Part shown: piece by piece, positions 7,508 through 13,768 of the stretch
Layout of the letters: each line of letters opens with the position of its first letter
Numbering within the stretch: position 1 is the first letter of the stretch
Assembly: GCA_964530345.1 (NCBI GenBank)
Contig: CAZGYJ010000078.1
Location: forward strand, 1 to 13,768
Direction: 5' to 3'
DNA: 13,768 bases
Origin: JALSJK01 sp964530345
Lineage (GTDB): Bacteria; Pseudomonadota; Gammaproteobacteria; Methylococcales; Methylomonadaceae
Made by a program: the position numbers and the translations under genes
Notes under the pieces: generated by a model
Told to the model about the DNA's origin: nothing
What the model saw: the letters and a program-made list of their open reading frames with translations, nothing else
Database searches by the model: none

Positions 7508-9339
7508 ATGTTTAAAAATTGTGCCGTCAGAATTAGCTTACTCTTTGTTTTGTTATTAGCATGGTGTACGAATTCGTTGGCCGGGGCGGGTTCAGAATCT
7601 TGGCGATTTAATATTAATAATACCGGAGTTTCGGGTATTTCACCGACACAAGGGTCTGATGGAACTATTTATGTTGGTCATAATAAGTCCAGGCGTTCCG
7701 AATCACCAGTCGAGGAGGTCTGTGATNNNNNNNNNNNNNNNNNNNNNNNNNNNNNNNNNNNNNNNNNNNNNNNNNNNNNNNNNNNNNNNNNNNNNNNNNN
7801 NNNNNNNNNNNNNNNNNNNNNNNNNNTGATCCCAAAGAAGGGGAGCTGAAGTGGGCTTACGAAACGACCGGGCCAGTCAGATTGCCTGCAGCTATTGGTC
7901 GAGAAGGAACTATATATTTGCCCGTAGTTTCTGGGCAAGGTAATTCTAGAATAGATGCAATTACACCAGACAGGCGGTTATTATGGTCGTATGAAGTTCC
8001 GGAAAATGCTCCAATATCAACACCTGCAATCGGTTTGGATGAAACTTTATATTTTGGTGGGGTGAAAGGTCTTTATGCACTCAATGCGAAAGGTAATTTA
8101 AAGTGGAAATATACAACTCAATCAGGCATTTTTAATACTCCGGTTGTTGGGGTGAATGAGTCAATTGTAGTCACTTCTACTATTCCTTCCCAAGAAAATG
8201 GAGTAGATAAACTCTATTCGTTCAGTTCAATCGGAAATGTTGAATGGATTTTAGATATCCCTCGAACTAATCCTTTCGGGATTCCTGCTGTAAATGCTTC
8301 AGCACCAGCAATTGGTGATGATGGCGTTATTTACTTTGGCACCTTTGACAGTGATCTTTGGGCTGTTAATCCTGATGGGGTGCTAAACTGGAAATATCGC
8401 ACCAATGAGGCTTTGCTGACATCGCCAGTCATAGGGAAAGACGGAAAAGTATATATTAATTCATTTAGTGCAACATTGTTTGCGATTGAAACCACTTCTA
8501 CGCAAGGAGCAAATACTGCATGGCCGATGTTAGGCCAAAATTCTGCCCATTCAGGGGCCAGTGATCTTGAGGGGGTTTTTGGTTTAGATCAACCAAAATT
8601 TGCTGTTTTTCCTGAAACCACAGTCGTTTTAATAGCTGATAGCTCTGTGCTAAAAATCTCAGGTGGTAGAAAACCATACCGGGTAGTGCTCAAAAATGGC
8701 TCTGAAAACTTGATTAATGCTTCGTTATTTGAAGGAGATAAAATCAATATCTTAGGGCTTGCGGCAGGAAAAGCAGAGTTGACCGTTTTGGATGGAGGTA
8801 ATGATTCATTCGATATCGATATTACCGTCTTGAATAACAATAATCCGGTTGGATATGAAATTGCAGCGCCGCAAGGCTATAATGTTTCCAGTTTAAAAAT
8901 TGGGGCGATGATTAATACTGTTGGAAAAGGTCAAATAGAAGCGATTTGGCATAAAGGGGGAGAAGAAATCACAACACGCGGTGATACCGTAATTTGGGGC
9001 TATTTTTATGCGAATCCTGCGCAGGTTTCATGGGGAAGTCAACAAAGCCCAGAGGTGTTCGTAAAAATATGGTTTGATGTGGGAGGACGAATTGATGTCA
9101 ATTATTTTCATGTTTCNNNNNNNNNNNNNNNNNNNNNNNNNNNNNNNNNNNNNNNNNNNNNNNNNNNNNNNNNNNNNNNNNNNNNNNNNNNNNNNNNNNN
9201 NNNNNNNNNNNNNNNNGATGTCAATTATTTTCATGTTTCTGTTCCGCCAATCAGTGTGATCTCGGCTGACAATACAAATAATTGGAGCCATACTTCATTT
9301 TTGGATAATCGTTATATAAGGGATGAGATAAGGCATTAG
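7508..9339 (+). CDS. Secreted PQQ-repeat beta-propeller protein, interrupted by two assembly gaps
   Basis: I treat this as one gene. A Sec signal (residues 1-25, cleavage after SLA) leads into PQQ-type blades with the pattern PAIG-D-G-IYFG followed by LYALN--G-LKWKY. Visible blades begin near 7640, 7885, 8025, 8140, 8305 and 8425. WPMLGQNSAHSG (from about 8521), a common end of such propellers, closes the domain. A beta-rich, Ig-like stretch (about 8590-8840) and a C-terminal module of unknown type follow, to a TAG at 9337. After the first gap the frame is already open at 7828 (DPKEGELKWAYETTG), so the in-frame TTG at 7882 is not a real start. No quinoprotein dehydrogenase catalytic signature is evident. 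A structural, binding or assembly role outside the inner membrane is likelier than enzymatic oxidation. Confidence 0.8.
7727..7826. other. Assembly gap (100 N) inside the PQQ-propeller gene
   Basis: Exactly 100 N between two parts of the propeller. Both flanks share only TGAT; joining them there keeps the reading frame. A 4-bp match is weak evidence, and real blade sequence may be missing. Confidence 0.99.
9094..9239 (+). repeat. Identical 23-bp flanks around an N gap
   Basis: Bases 9094-9116 and 9217-9239 are the same 23 bp (beginning GATGTCAATT, ending CATGTTTC) and directly abut the two sides of the gap. Both encode DVNYFHV in the same frame. This is what two overlapping contig ends look like when a scaffolder inserts a placeholder, not a biological repeat. 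Confidence 0.9.
9117..9216. other. Assembly gap (100 N), probably artificial
   Basis: Exactly 100 N between identical 23-bp flanks. Collapsing the gap and one copy joins GGRIDVNYFHV to SVPPISVISADN and leaves a single open frame to the stop at 9339. The true gap size is probably negative. Confidence 0.95.
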
Positions 9340-9432
9340 TTTTTTTGTTTTTGAATTTATGACAAGAAAAAAGTTTGGCATAATCAGGCTTCTCTCTGAT
9401 AAGCTTGACGTTTAATGAATATCGCTGTTTGC

Positions 9433-9476
9433 ATGCCCGTTTGCCTACATCACTTATGCAAACGGGCATATTTTTT
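9433..9476 (+). terminator. Intrinsic terminator after the PQQ-propeller gene
   Basis: A perfect 12-bp stem (ATGCCCGTTTGC at 9433-9444, GCAAACGGGCAT at 9458-9469) with a 13-nt loop is followed by A and six T. It starts 94 bp after the propeller stop. The T run lies only on the plus side, so it should act on plus-strand transcripts and isolate the propeller gene from the polysaccharide genes. Confidence 0.88.
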
Positions 9477-9584
9477 GGGTAAATAATTGTAGCTAAGGTG
9501 AAAATGCTCTTCTAAAGTATTTTGGTTGGTTTCCCTGGCCGGTTAGTGTTTGGGGGGTTGTTATTTTTCAAGCTTTCAAAAAAC

Positions 9585-9751
9585 CAAGGAGGCTGTCGGG
9601 TTAAGGAATTCATAGCGAGGCAAGTAGGAAATTGATCGCTTTTTTTATCTTTTGAGACACATAATGGTGCTACGCAACGAAAAAGATCAGAAAAGAGAGT
9701 CGATTTTTCCTTTGTTGCAGTAGAATCTTCCTTATTCCGACAGGCTCCTAG
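9585..9751. mobile_element. MITE-like or IS-remnant unit with imperfect terminal inverted repeats
   Basis: The left end 9585-9608 (core GGCTGTCGGGTTAAGGAA) matches the reverse complement of 9728-9751 (core GCCTGTCGGAATAAGGAA) at 19 of 24 positions. With a few indels the inverted similarity extends further inwards (AGGAAA, then ATCTTTT on both arms). The total length is about 167 bp, with no transposase. I see no clear target-site duplication, so a degenerate or non-mobile inverted repeat is an alternative. Confidence 0.4.
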
Positions 9752-9803
9752 ATCACCTATGATAGAAATGTCGATTGTGGGATATGAATATAAAGAGTAA
9801 ATA

Positions 9804-11117
9804 TTGTTAGGGATTAAGGACAAAGTTGGCAGCTTAGGACCTGGCTTTAAAAAATATTTTTTTAATACCTCATGGTTAATGGCTGAAAAAATAATCCGCA
9901 TGGGATTGAGCTTATTAGTATCAATCTATGTGGTTCGTTATCTTGGTCCTGAAAGATTTGGTGTTTTGAGCTACGTACTCAGCTTTGTTGGTTTATTTGC
10001 TGCAATTAGCGGGTTGGGCTTGGACGGGGTTGTTGTGCGAAATCTGGTAGAGAAGCCAGGAAAAAGAGATGTGATTTTAGGAACATCTTTTATTTTGAAA
10101 ATTCTGGGTACGTTACTTATGTGGCTCAGTATTCTATTAGTTATTCCCTTTGTAAATAATGATTACATAACCAACATCTTGATTGCGGTTATTGCTTTTG
10201 CTGCTATTTTTCAAAGTCTAAATGTAATTGATTTTTATAACCAGGCAGCCATACAGGCTCGTTCAACCGTTCTACCAAAAATGTTTTCGATGATTGTTAC
10301 AGTGTCTCTGCAAGTATATTTTGTGCTAGTAGGGGCGCCATTGATTTGGTTTGCTTGGGTTTATTTCATTGAAGCTTTAGTTTTGACACTAGGCTTGATT
10401 GTCTTTTTTTGGAAAAATGGTGGGAAATTATGGAGATGGACTTGGCAATGGCAAATGGCACGAAATATTTTAAAAGATAGTTGGCCGTTGCTGTTGTCTG
10501 GCATGGTGATTTCCATATATATGAAAATTGATCAAGTCATGATCAGAGAAATGCTGGGGGAAGAAGAAGTTGGCTTATATGCAGCCGCTGTACAGTTAAG
10601 TGAAGCTTGGTATTTTATTCCAATGGCAATTACAACTTCGGTTTTCCCTGCGATTGTTAACGCAAAAAAACAAAGTAAAAAATTATATCAGTGGCGATTG
10701 CAAAAACTGTATCATTTAATGGTAACAATTGCAGTAGCGATTGCGTTACCCACAACTTTTTTGGCCACTTGGCTTGTTAAACTCCTTTATGGAGAGGTAT
10801 ATGTAGATGCTGCAGATGTTTTAAGTGTTCATATTTGGGCAGGAATATTTGTTTTTTTAGGAGTTGCAAGCGGCCGATATCTTGTGGCAGAAAATTTTAC
10901 AAAAATTGCCTTTTTTAGGAATTTATTAGGAATGTTTATAAATGTTATTTTAAATTACTATTTAATTCGTGATTTCGGGATTGTGGGAGCTGCTATCGCT
11001 ACTCTTATATGTGTTTTTGTGTCATTTTATTTGGCGCATGCAATTTTTCCTTTAACTAGAAGTTTGTTTAGAGAACAAACAAGGTCATTATTATTTTTTT
11101 TAAATGAAGATGATTGA
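9804..11117 (+). CDS. Wzx-type polysaccharide flippase (MATE/MOP superfamily)
   Basis: A 437-aa integral membrane protein with about 12 hydrophobic segments. It should flip lipid-linked oligosaccharide units across the inner membrane for O-antigen, capsule or exopolysaccharide assembly. The N-terminal pattern NTSWLMAEKIIRMG, then VVRYLGPERFGVLSYVLSF, is characteristic of the polysaccharide synthase/Wzx family. A second-half repeat begins near SWPLLLSGM and IDQVMIREMLGEEEVGLYAAA. I used TTG at 9804: an in-frame TAA lies at 9798-9800, and AAAGAG is at a workable distance. The first in-frame ATG (9879) would cut the conserved NTSW region. The gene is followed by the hairpin at 11197-11233 and then by a pyruvyl transferase and glycosyltransferases on the same strand, which fits a surface-polysaccharide locus. 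The sugar specificity cannot be told. Confidence 0.9.
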   Translation: MLGIKDKVGSLGPGFKKYFFNTSWLMAEKIIRMGLSLLVSIYVVRYLGPERFGVLSYVLSFVGLFAAISGLGLDGVVVRNLVEKPGKRDVILGTSFILKILGTLLMWLSILLVIPFVNNDYITNILIAVIAFAAIFQSLNVIDFYNQAAIQARSTVLPKMFSMIVTVSLQVYFVLVGAPLIWFAWVYFIEALVLTLGLIVFFWKNGGKLWRWTWQWQMARNILKDSWPLLLSGMVISIYMKIDQVMIREMLGEEEVGLYAAAVQLSEAWYFIPMAITTSVFPAIVNAKKQSKKLYQWRLQKLYHLMVTIAVAIALPTTFLATWLVKLLYGEVYVDAADVLSVHIWAGIFVFLGVASGRYLVAENFTKIAFFRNLLGMFINVILNYYLIRDFGIVGAAIATLICVFVSFYLAHAIFPLTRSLFREQTRSLLFFLNEDD

Positions 11118-11196
11118 GAATTATTGCTTGACGTTTTTTTAATATGAAAAATGTGCCAATTTGTTATATCGTAAAAACATAAGTTTAAAACTAATG

Positions 11197-11240
11197 CTTT
11201 ATTGAGCCTTTAAATTTTAAAGACTCAATAAAGTTCTTTT
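11197..11240 (+). terminator. Long AT-rich hairpin with T-rich tail between flippase and pyruvyl transferase
   Basis: Arms CTTTATTGAG (11197-11206) and CTCAATAAAG (11224-11233) pair perfectly. After one mismatch the stem continues with CTTTAAA/TTTAAAG, so the 37-nt unit is nearly a complete palindrome centred at 11215. TTCTTTT follows. It can act as a weak intrinsic terminator for the flippase transcript, or as a leader hairpin, since it ends about 25 nt before the next ATG. Confidence 0.55.
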
Positions 11241-11257
11241 GGTTAATATTTTGGATA

Positions 11258-12448
11258 ATGAAAAATATTTTATTTGTGAATGCATATTCAGCCAGAAACT
11301 TGGGCGATTTTGCAATTATTTTGGGGATGAGGGAAGTTTTATTACGAGTGTTTGATAATGAGGTTAATATCTTAGTAGCTTCAAGTTATTTCGAGGACAA
11401 TAAGCAGTTTTATCCAATAGATTTAATTTCAGGGGATAGTGTTTGGAATATTTCTAGAGGAAGCTTTTTGTCAAGGTATGCAAAAGGGTTGTATTTATTT
11501 TTTTTAGCGATTGTTTTTCCGTCCTCTAAAGAATTCGCATGTTTTAGAAATGCAGATTTAATTTGTTCAGTGGGAGGAGGGTATCTTTATTCCTCAATTA
11601 AAGGACCATTTGGGGTGGGTTTGTTGAATATGTTGTTCAATATTTGGTTGGGAATTCGGTTTAAAAAGAAAGTTGTTTGTTTTCCGCAGAGTGTAGGGCC
11701 AATTTACTCTAGATTAGATGCATGGCTGCTAAAGAAAGTTTTATCTCGGGTTAATGTTTTTGTTTCAAGAGAAGCAATAACGACCAAGTATTTAATGGAC
11801 AAGTTGGGTTTGTTAAATGTTTATGAGAGCATAGATGTTGCTTTCTCCTTAACACCTTCTGATTCATATTTACAAAAATCAGATTTTCATCGATATGATT
11901 TGGTAATTGGGGTGACTGTCTTGGATTGGCGTTTCGCCATAAAAGGATCTAATGATGAGGATATTCTTAGGTATCTGAAGAAAATTTCCAATGTTATTTT
12001 GTCATTGGCAAAAACAAAAAAAATTAAAGTTATAGTTTTTCCTCAAGTGACAGTTGGCGAAGGTGATACTGATCAGGAAGTGTCGGAAAAATTGGTCGCA
12101 TTAATAGGCGAAAATGTTTCTGAGGTATTTGATTTTCCTGAAAAATTTGATCCAAGGAGATTGATGGCAACTTACGGGGATGTAGATTTGTTTATTGGAT
12201 CAAGGATGCATTCAACTATTTTTGCTCTTGCGACTGGCTGTAAAACGATAGGGTTAGCATATCAGCCGAAAACTACAGCCACTTTTAAATTGCTTGGTTT
12301 AGAAAAAAATGTATTACCAATTAATGATTTTTCAGAACAAGAATTACTAAAACTCATTTTGGAAATAAAACAAAATACTGAAATTACTCATTCAATTAAA
12401 GCGTATAAAGAAAATTTAAGAAAAATTATTTCAGATGTTTCGCATTAA
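11258..12448 (+). CDS. Polysaccharide pyruvyl transferase family protein (WcaK/CsaB-like)
   Basis: A 396-aa cytoplasmic protein of the polysaccharide pyruvyl transferase family, which adds ketal-linked pyruvate from phosphoenolpyruvate to glycan residues. Family marks in order: N-terminal NLGDFAI (14-20), ICSVGGGYLYSS (102-113), FPQSVGP (142-148), VFVSRE (167-172), a second-domain start IGVTVLDW (217-224), VIVFPQV (258-264), and the conserved FIGSRMHSTIFALA (312-325). The length is normal for the family. The ATG at 11258 has only a weak GGA before it. Some members of this family do not transfer pyruvate, so the chemistry is inferred from the family. Its place between a flippase and a GT4 enzyme supports a role in surface-glycan synthesis. 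Codons are very AT-rich compared with xerD and lpxA. Confidence 0.87.
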   Translation: MKNILFVNAYSARNLGDFAIILGMREVLLRVFDNEVNILVASSYFEDNKQFYPIDLISGDSVWNISRGSFLSRYAKGLYLFFLAIVFPSSKEFACFRNADLICSVGGGYLYSSIKGPFGVGLLNMLFNIWLGIRFKKKVVCFPQSVGPIYSRLDAWLLKKVLSRVNVFVSREAITTKYLMDKLGLLNVYESIDVAFSLTPSDSYLQKSDFHRYDLVIGVTVLDWRFAIKGSNDEDILRYLKKISNVILSLAKTKKIKVIVFPQVTVGEGDTDQEVSEKLVALIGENVSEVFDFPEKFDPRRLMATYGDVDLFIGSRMHSTIFALATGCKTIGLAYQPKTTATFKLLGLEKNVLPINDFSEQELLKLILEIKQNTEITHSIKAYKENLRKIISDVSH

Positions 12449-12499
12449 TACTTCAAATTTGTTTATTAGGCTTATATCCTTAAAAATTCTTATTACATT

Positions 12500-13582
12500 G
12501 TGGAAAAACAGAAAAAAATATTAATAATAGGCCCATTTCCGGACCCAATAACTGGAAACAGTTTGGCTAATAGTGTTCTTTATCAGGGGATTAAGGAAAA
12601 TGGGTTGTCAGTAAGTTACATAAATTCTGCGACTAAATTTTCAGAAGAGCTGGGTAAGTTTTCTTTTTCTAAATTGCTATTAAATTTAAAAACTTATTTT
12701 TATTGTTATAAGATTTTTTTTTCGTCAACAGTTTATATAACTCCAGGCCAAACATTTTTTGGGGTGATAAAATATGCACCATTCATCAGTATTTCTAAGC
12801 TATTAAGAAAGAAAGTTATTTTGCATATTCATGGGAATTATATTCATCAGGAATATATGCATTTGAGTTTTGTGCGGAAGAAGATTTATCATTTTGTTTT
12901 GTCTCTTGCTGATAAGGGAATAGTTCTCTCAACAACTTTAAGAAAAAATCTAGCGCCTTTTTTTGATGAAAGCGACATTTACGTGGTTTCGAATTTTGTC
13001 CAAGAAGCTATATTGAAGCATCAGGTTCACAAGCAATTCAAAGAACTAAGGATATTATATTTAAGTAATTTAATGACTGAAAAAGGCATTTTTGACCTAC
13101 TCGATGCGCTTCTGCTTTTGAAAAATCAAGCAGTGCCCTATAAAGTTAAAATTGCAGGAAATATTGCATCTGGATTAAAAGAAAGGATTGATCTCAAGCT
13201 TAGAGCAATTGGTACTGCTGAATATATGGGCGTTGTAAGAGGTAAGAAAAAGTTGGATTTACTTGAATGGGGTAATGTTTTTGTGTTGCCAACATTTTAT
13301 CCAACTGAAGGACAACCAATTTCAATTCTTGAAGCAATGGCGAGAGGGAATATTGTCCTTACAACTGATCAAGGCGGTATTCCCGATATTTTTTCTGAAA
13401 AAAATGGTTATTTTATTGAGAAAAAAAATAGTCGGAACATTGCAGATAGATTAAGTGAGCTATACAAGCTCTTTAAGTCACGCACAGAAATAATAAAAAA
13501 TATCTCAAATGAAAATATCACATTTGCCAAGAAATTTACCGAAGAAAAGTTTGTTAATAATGTTTTGCAATTAATGAATTGA
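12500..13582 (+). CDS. Glycosyltransferase family 4 (group 1)
   Basis: A 360-aa retaining glycosyltransferase with GT-B fold, acting on the cytoplasmic side of the inner membrane and using a nucleotide-sugar donor. The N-terminal acceptor domain starts ILIIGPFPDPITGNS and includes VILHIHGNY (106-114). The donor domain starts at about 183 with LRILYLSNLMTEKGIFDLL and carries the EX7E motif E270-E278 in TEGQPISILEAM, followed by TTDQGGIPDI. The start is GTG at 12500. There is no clear Shine-Dalgarno sequence, and 51 bp separate it from the pyruvyl transferase stop. The acceptor and donor sugars cannot be told. The gene is strongly AT-rich, like its left neighbour, which suggests that this part of the locus was acquired by transfer. 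Confidence 0.9.
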   Translation: MEKQKKILIIGPFPDPITGNSLANSVLYQGIKENGLSVSYINSATKFSEELGKFSFSKLLLNLKTYFYCYKIFFSSTVYITPGQTFFGVIKYAPFISISKLLRKKVILHIHGNYIHQEYMHLSFVRKKIYHFVLSLADKGIVLSTTLRKNLAPFFDESDIYVVSNFVQEAILKHQVHKQFKELRILYLSNLMTEKGIFDLLDALLLLKNQAVPYKVKIAGNIASGLKERIDLKLRAIGTAEYMGVVRGKKKLDLLEWGNVFVLPTFYPTEGQPISILEAMARGNIVLTTDQGGIPDIFSEKNGYFIEKKNSRNIADRLSELYKLFKSRTEIIKNISNENITFAKKFTEEKFVNNVLQLMN

Positions 13583-13704
13583 ATAATGTTATCCATGCAA
13601 AGGAGCTATAATGTAGCTCATCTTTGGTTATAAGTGATAGTGGTTATCCAGCGTATACTGCCTGCTCAATATCGGAAAATACTGTACAGACAAATCTTTA
13701 GATT
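13583..13704. other. Short intergenic stretch with hairpin and start-stop mini-ORF
   Basis: AAAGGAG (13599-13605) stands 5 nt before an ATG that is followed at once by TAG (13611-13616). GAGCTA/TAGCTC (13603-13608, 13614-13619) form a small stem over the same bases. A second small frame, 13634-13708, ends with TGA overlapping the GTG start at 13705. None resembles a known product; they may be remnants or leader elements. Confidence 0.35.
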
Positions 13705-13768
13705 GTGAAAATATTAATCTTTGGCCTTAATTATGCACCAGAACTCATTGGAACTGGTAAATATACTG
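13705..13768 (+). CDS. WcaI-like glycosyltransferase, N-terminus only (cut by window end)
   Basis: GTG at 13705 opens a frame of 21 codons that runs off the window: MKILIFGLNYAPELIGTGKY. This N-terminus, with NYAPE and TGKYT, is typical of GT4 enzymes of the WcaI type, known from colanic acid synthesis. It adds a second glycosyltransferase to the locus. The start overlaps the TGA of a small upstream frame (GTGA), and no good ribosome binding site is seen. Only the first residues are available, so the family call rests on this motif and on the neighbours. Confidence 0.75.
   Translation, partial: MKILIFGLNYAPELIGTGKYT

Larger units (their letters stand above)
9340..9803. other. Gene-poor stretch between the propeller gene and the flippase
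   Basis: These 464 bp hold the terminator at 9433-9476 and the inverted-repeat unit at 9585-9751, but no convincing gene. Open frames exist on both strands: 129 codons on minus (9512-9901) and about 54 codons on plus, ending at 9800. Neither has a recognisable product, and the minus frame runs into the flippase coding region. I found no promoter for the flippase with acceptable boxes and spacing. Confidence 0.6.

Noticed and set aside
9636..9800. Plus-strand open frame of about 54 codons ending just before the flippase
   Set aside because: It has no start with a ribosome site near its beginning, no recognisable motif, and lies largely inside the inverted-repeat unit.
9512..9901. Minus-strand open frame of 129 codons
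   Set aside because: It overlaps the 5' end of the well-supported flippase, crosses the inverted-repeat unit, shows no recognisable motif and has low-complexity composition.
9401..11136. GCTTGACGTTT occurring near 9403 and near 11126
   Set aside because: An 11-bp AT-rich match in about 1.7 kb, with differing flanks, is weak and has no supporting structure.
1..13768. CRISPR arrays, tRNA or rRNA genes, riboswitches, toxin-antitoxin pairs
   Set aside because: I read both strands for spaced direct repeats, cloverleaf-like motifs and conserved RNA cores and saw none; small RNAs without strong motifs could be missed.

Overview
The window is a draft-assembly piece, broken by three runs of exactly 100 N (3500-3599, 7727-7826, 9117-9216), from a Gram-negative bacterium. 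A canonical XerD recombinase and an LpxA lipid A acyltransferase point to a gammaproteobacterium. The mix of multidomain signalling proteins, a PQQ-type beta-propeller and surface-polysaccharide genes would suit an environmental lineage such as Methylococcales, but that assignment is a guess. Base composition shifts along the window: the left genes are moderately AT-rich, and the right end (from about 11250) is strongly AT-rich.

Left block (1-2138): the tail of an unidentified gene (1-57), a small exported two-cysteine protein (73-474), then on the minus strand xerD followed directly by a stand-alone lpxA. The small protein and lpxA converge with 2 bp between them.

Middle block (2324-7308, plus strand): a sensory and signalling set. 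It holds a response regulator with an EAL (cyclic-di-GMP phosphodiesterase) output, a lipoprotein of the PhnD-like periplasmic binding family whose start lies in the first gap, and a 915-aa hybrid histidine kinase. The kinase ATG overlaps the lipoprotein stop (ATGA). No ABC permease or ATPase is present, so the lipoprotein probably senses a ligand for the kinase. The REC-EAL protein is a plausible phosphorelay output that would lower cyclic-di-GMP.

Third block (7309-9803): a secreted PQQ-repeat beta-propeller protein follows a good sigma-70-like promoter whose -10 lies inside a 7-bp-arm inverted repeat. The gene is interrupted by two N gaps. The second gap is almost certainly artificial, because its two flanks carry the same 23 bp and joining them restores one reading frame. 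A strong intrinsic terminator follows, then a gene-poor stretch with an imperfect inverted-repeat unit of about 167 bp that resembles a MITE or IS remnant.

Right block (9804-13768): surface-polysaccharide genes in one direction. These are a Wzx-type flippase, a polysaccharide pyruvyl transferase family protein, a GT4 glycosyltransferase, and the first 21 codons of a WcaI-like glycosyltransferase cut by the window end. Three of the four starts are non-ATG. A functional link from the sensory module through cyclic-di-GMP to this exopolysaccharide locus is attractive but only inferred.
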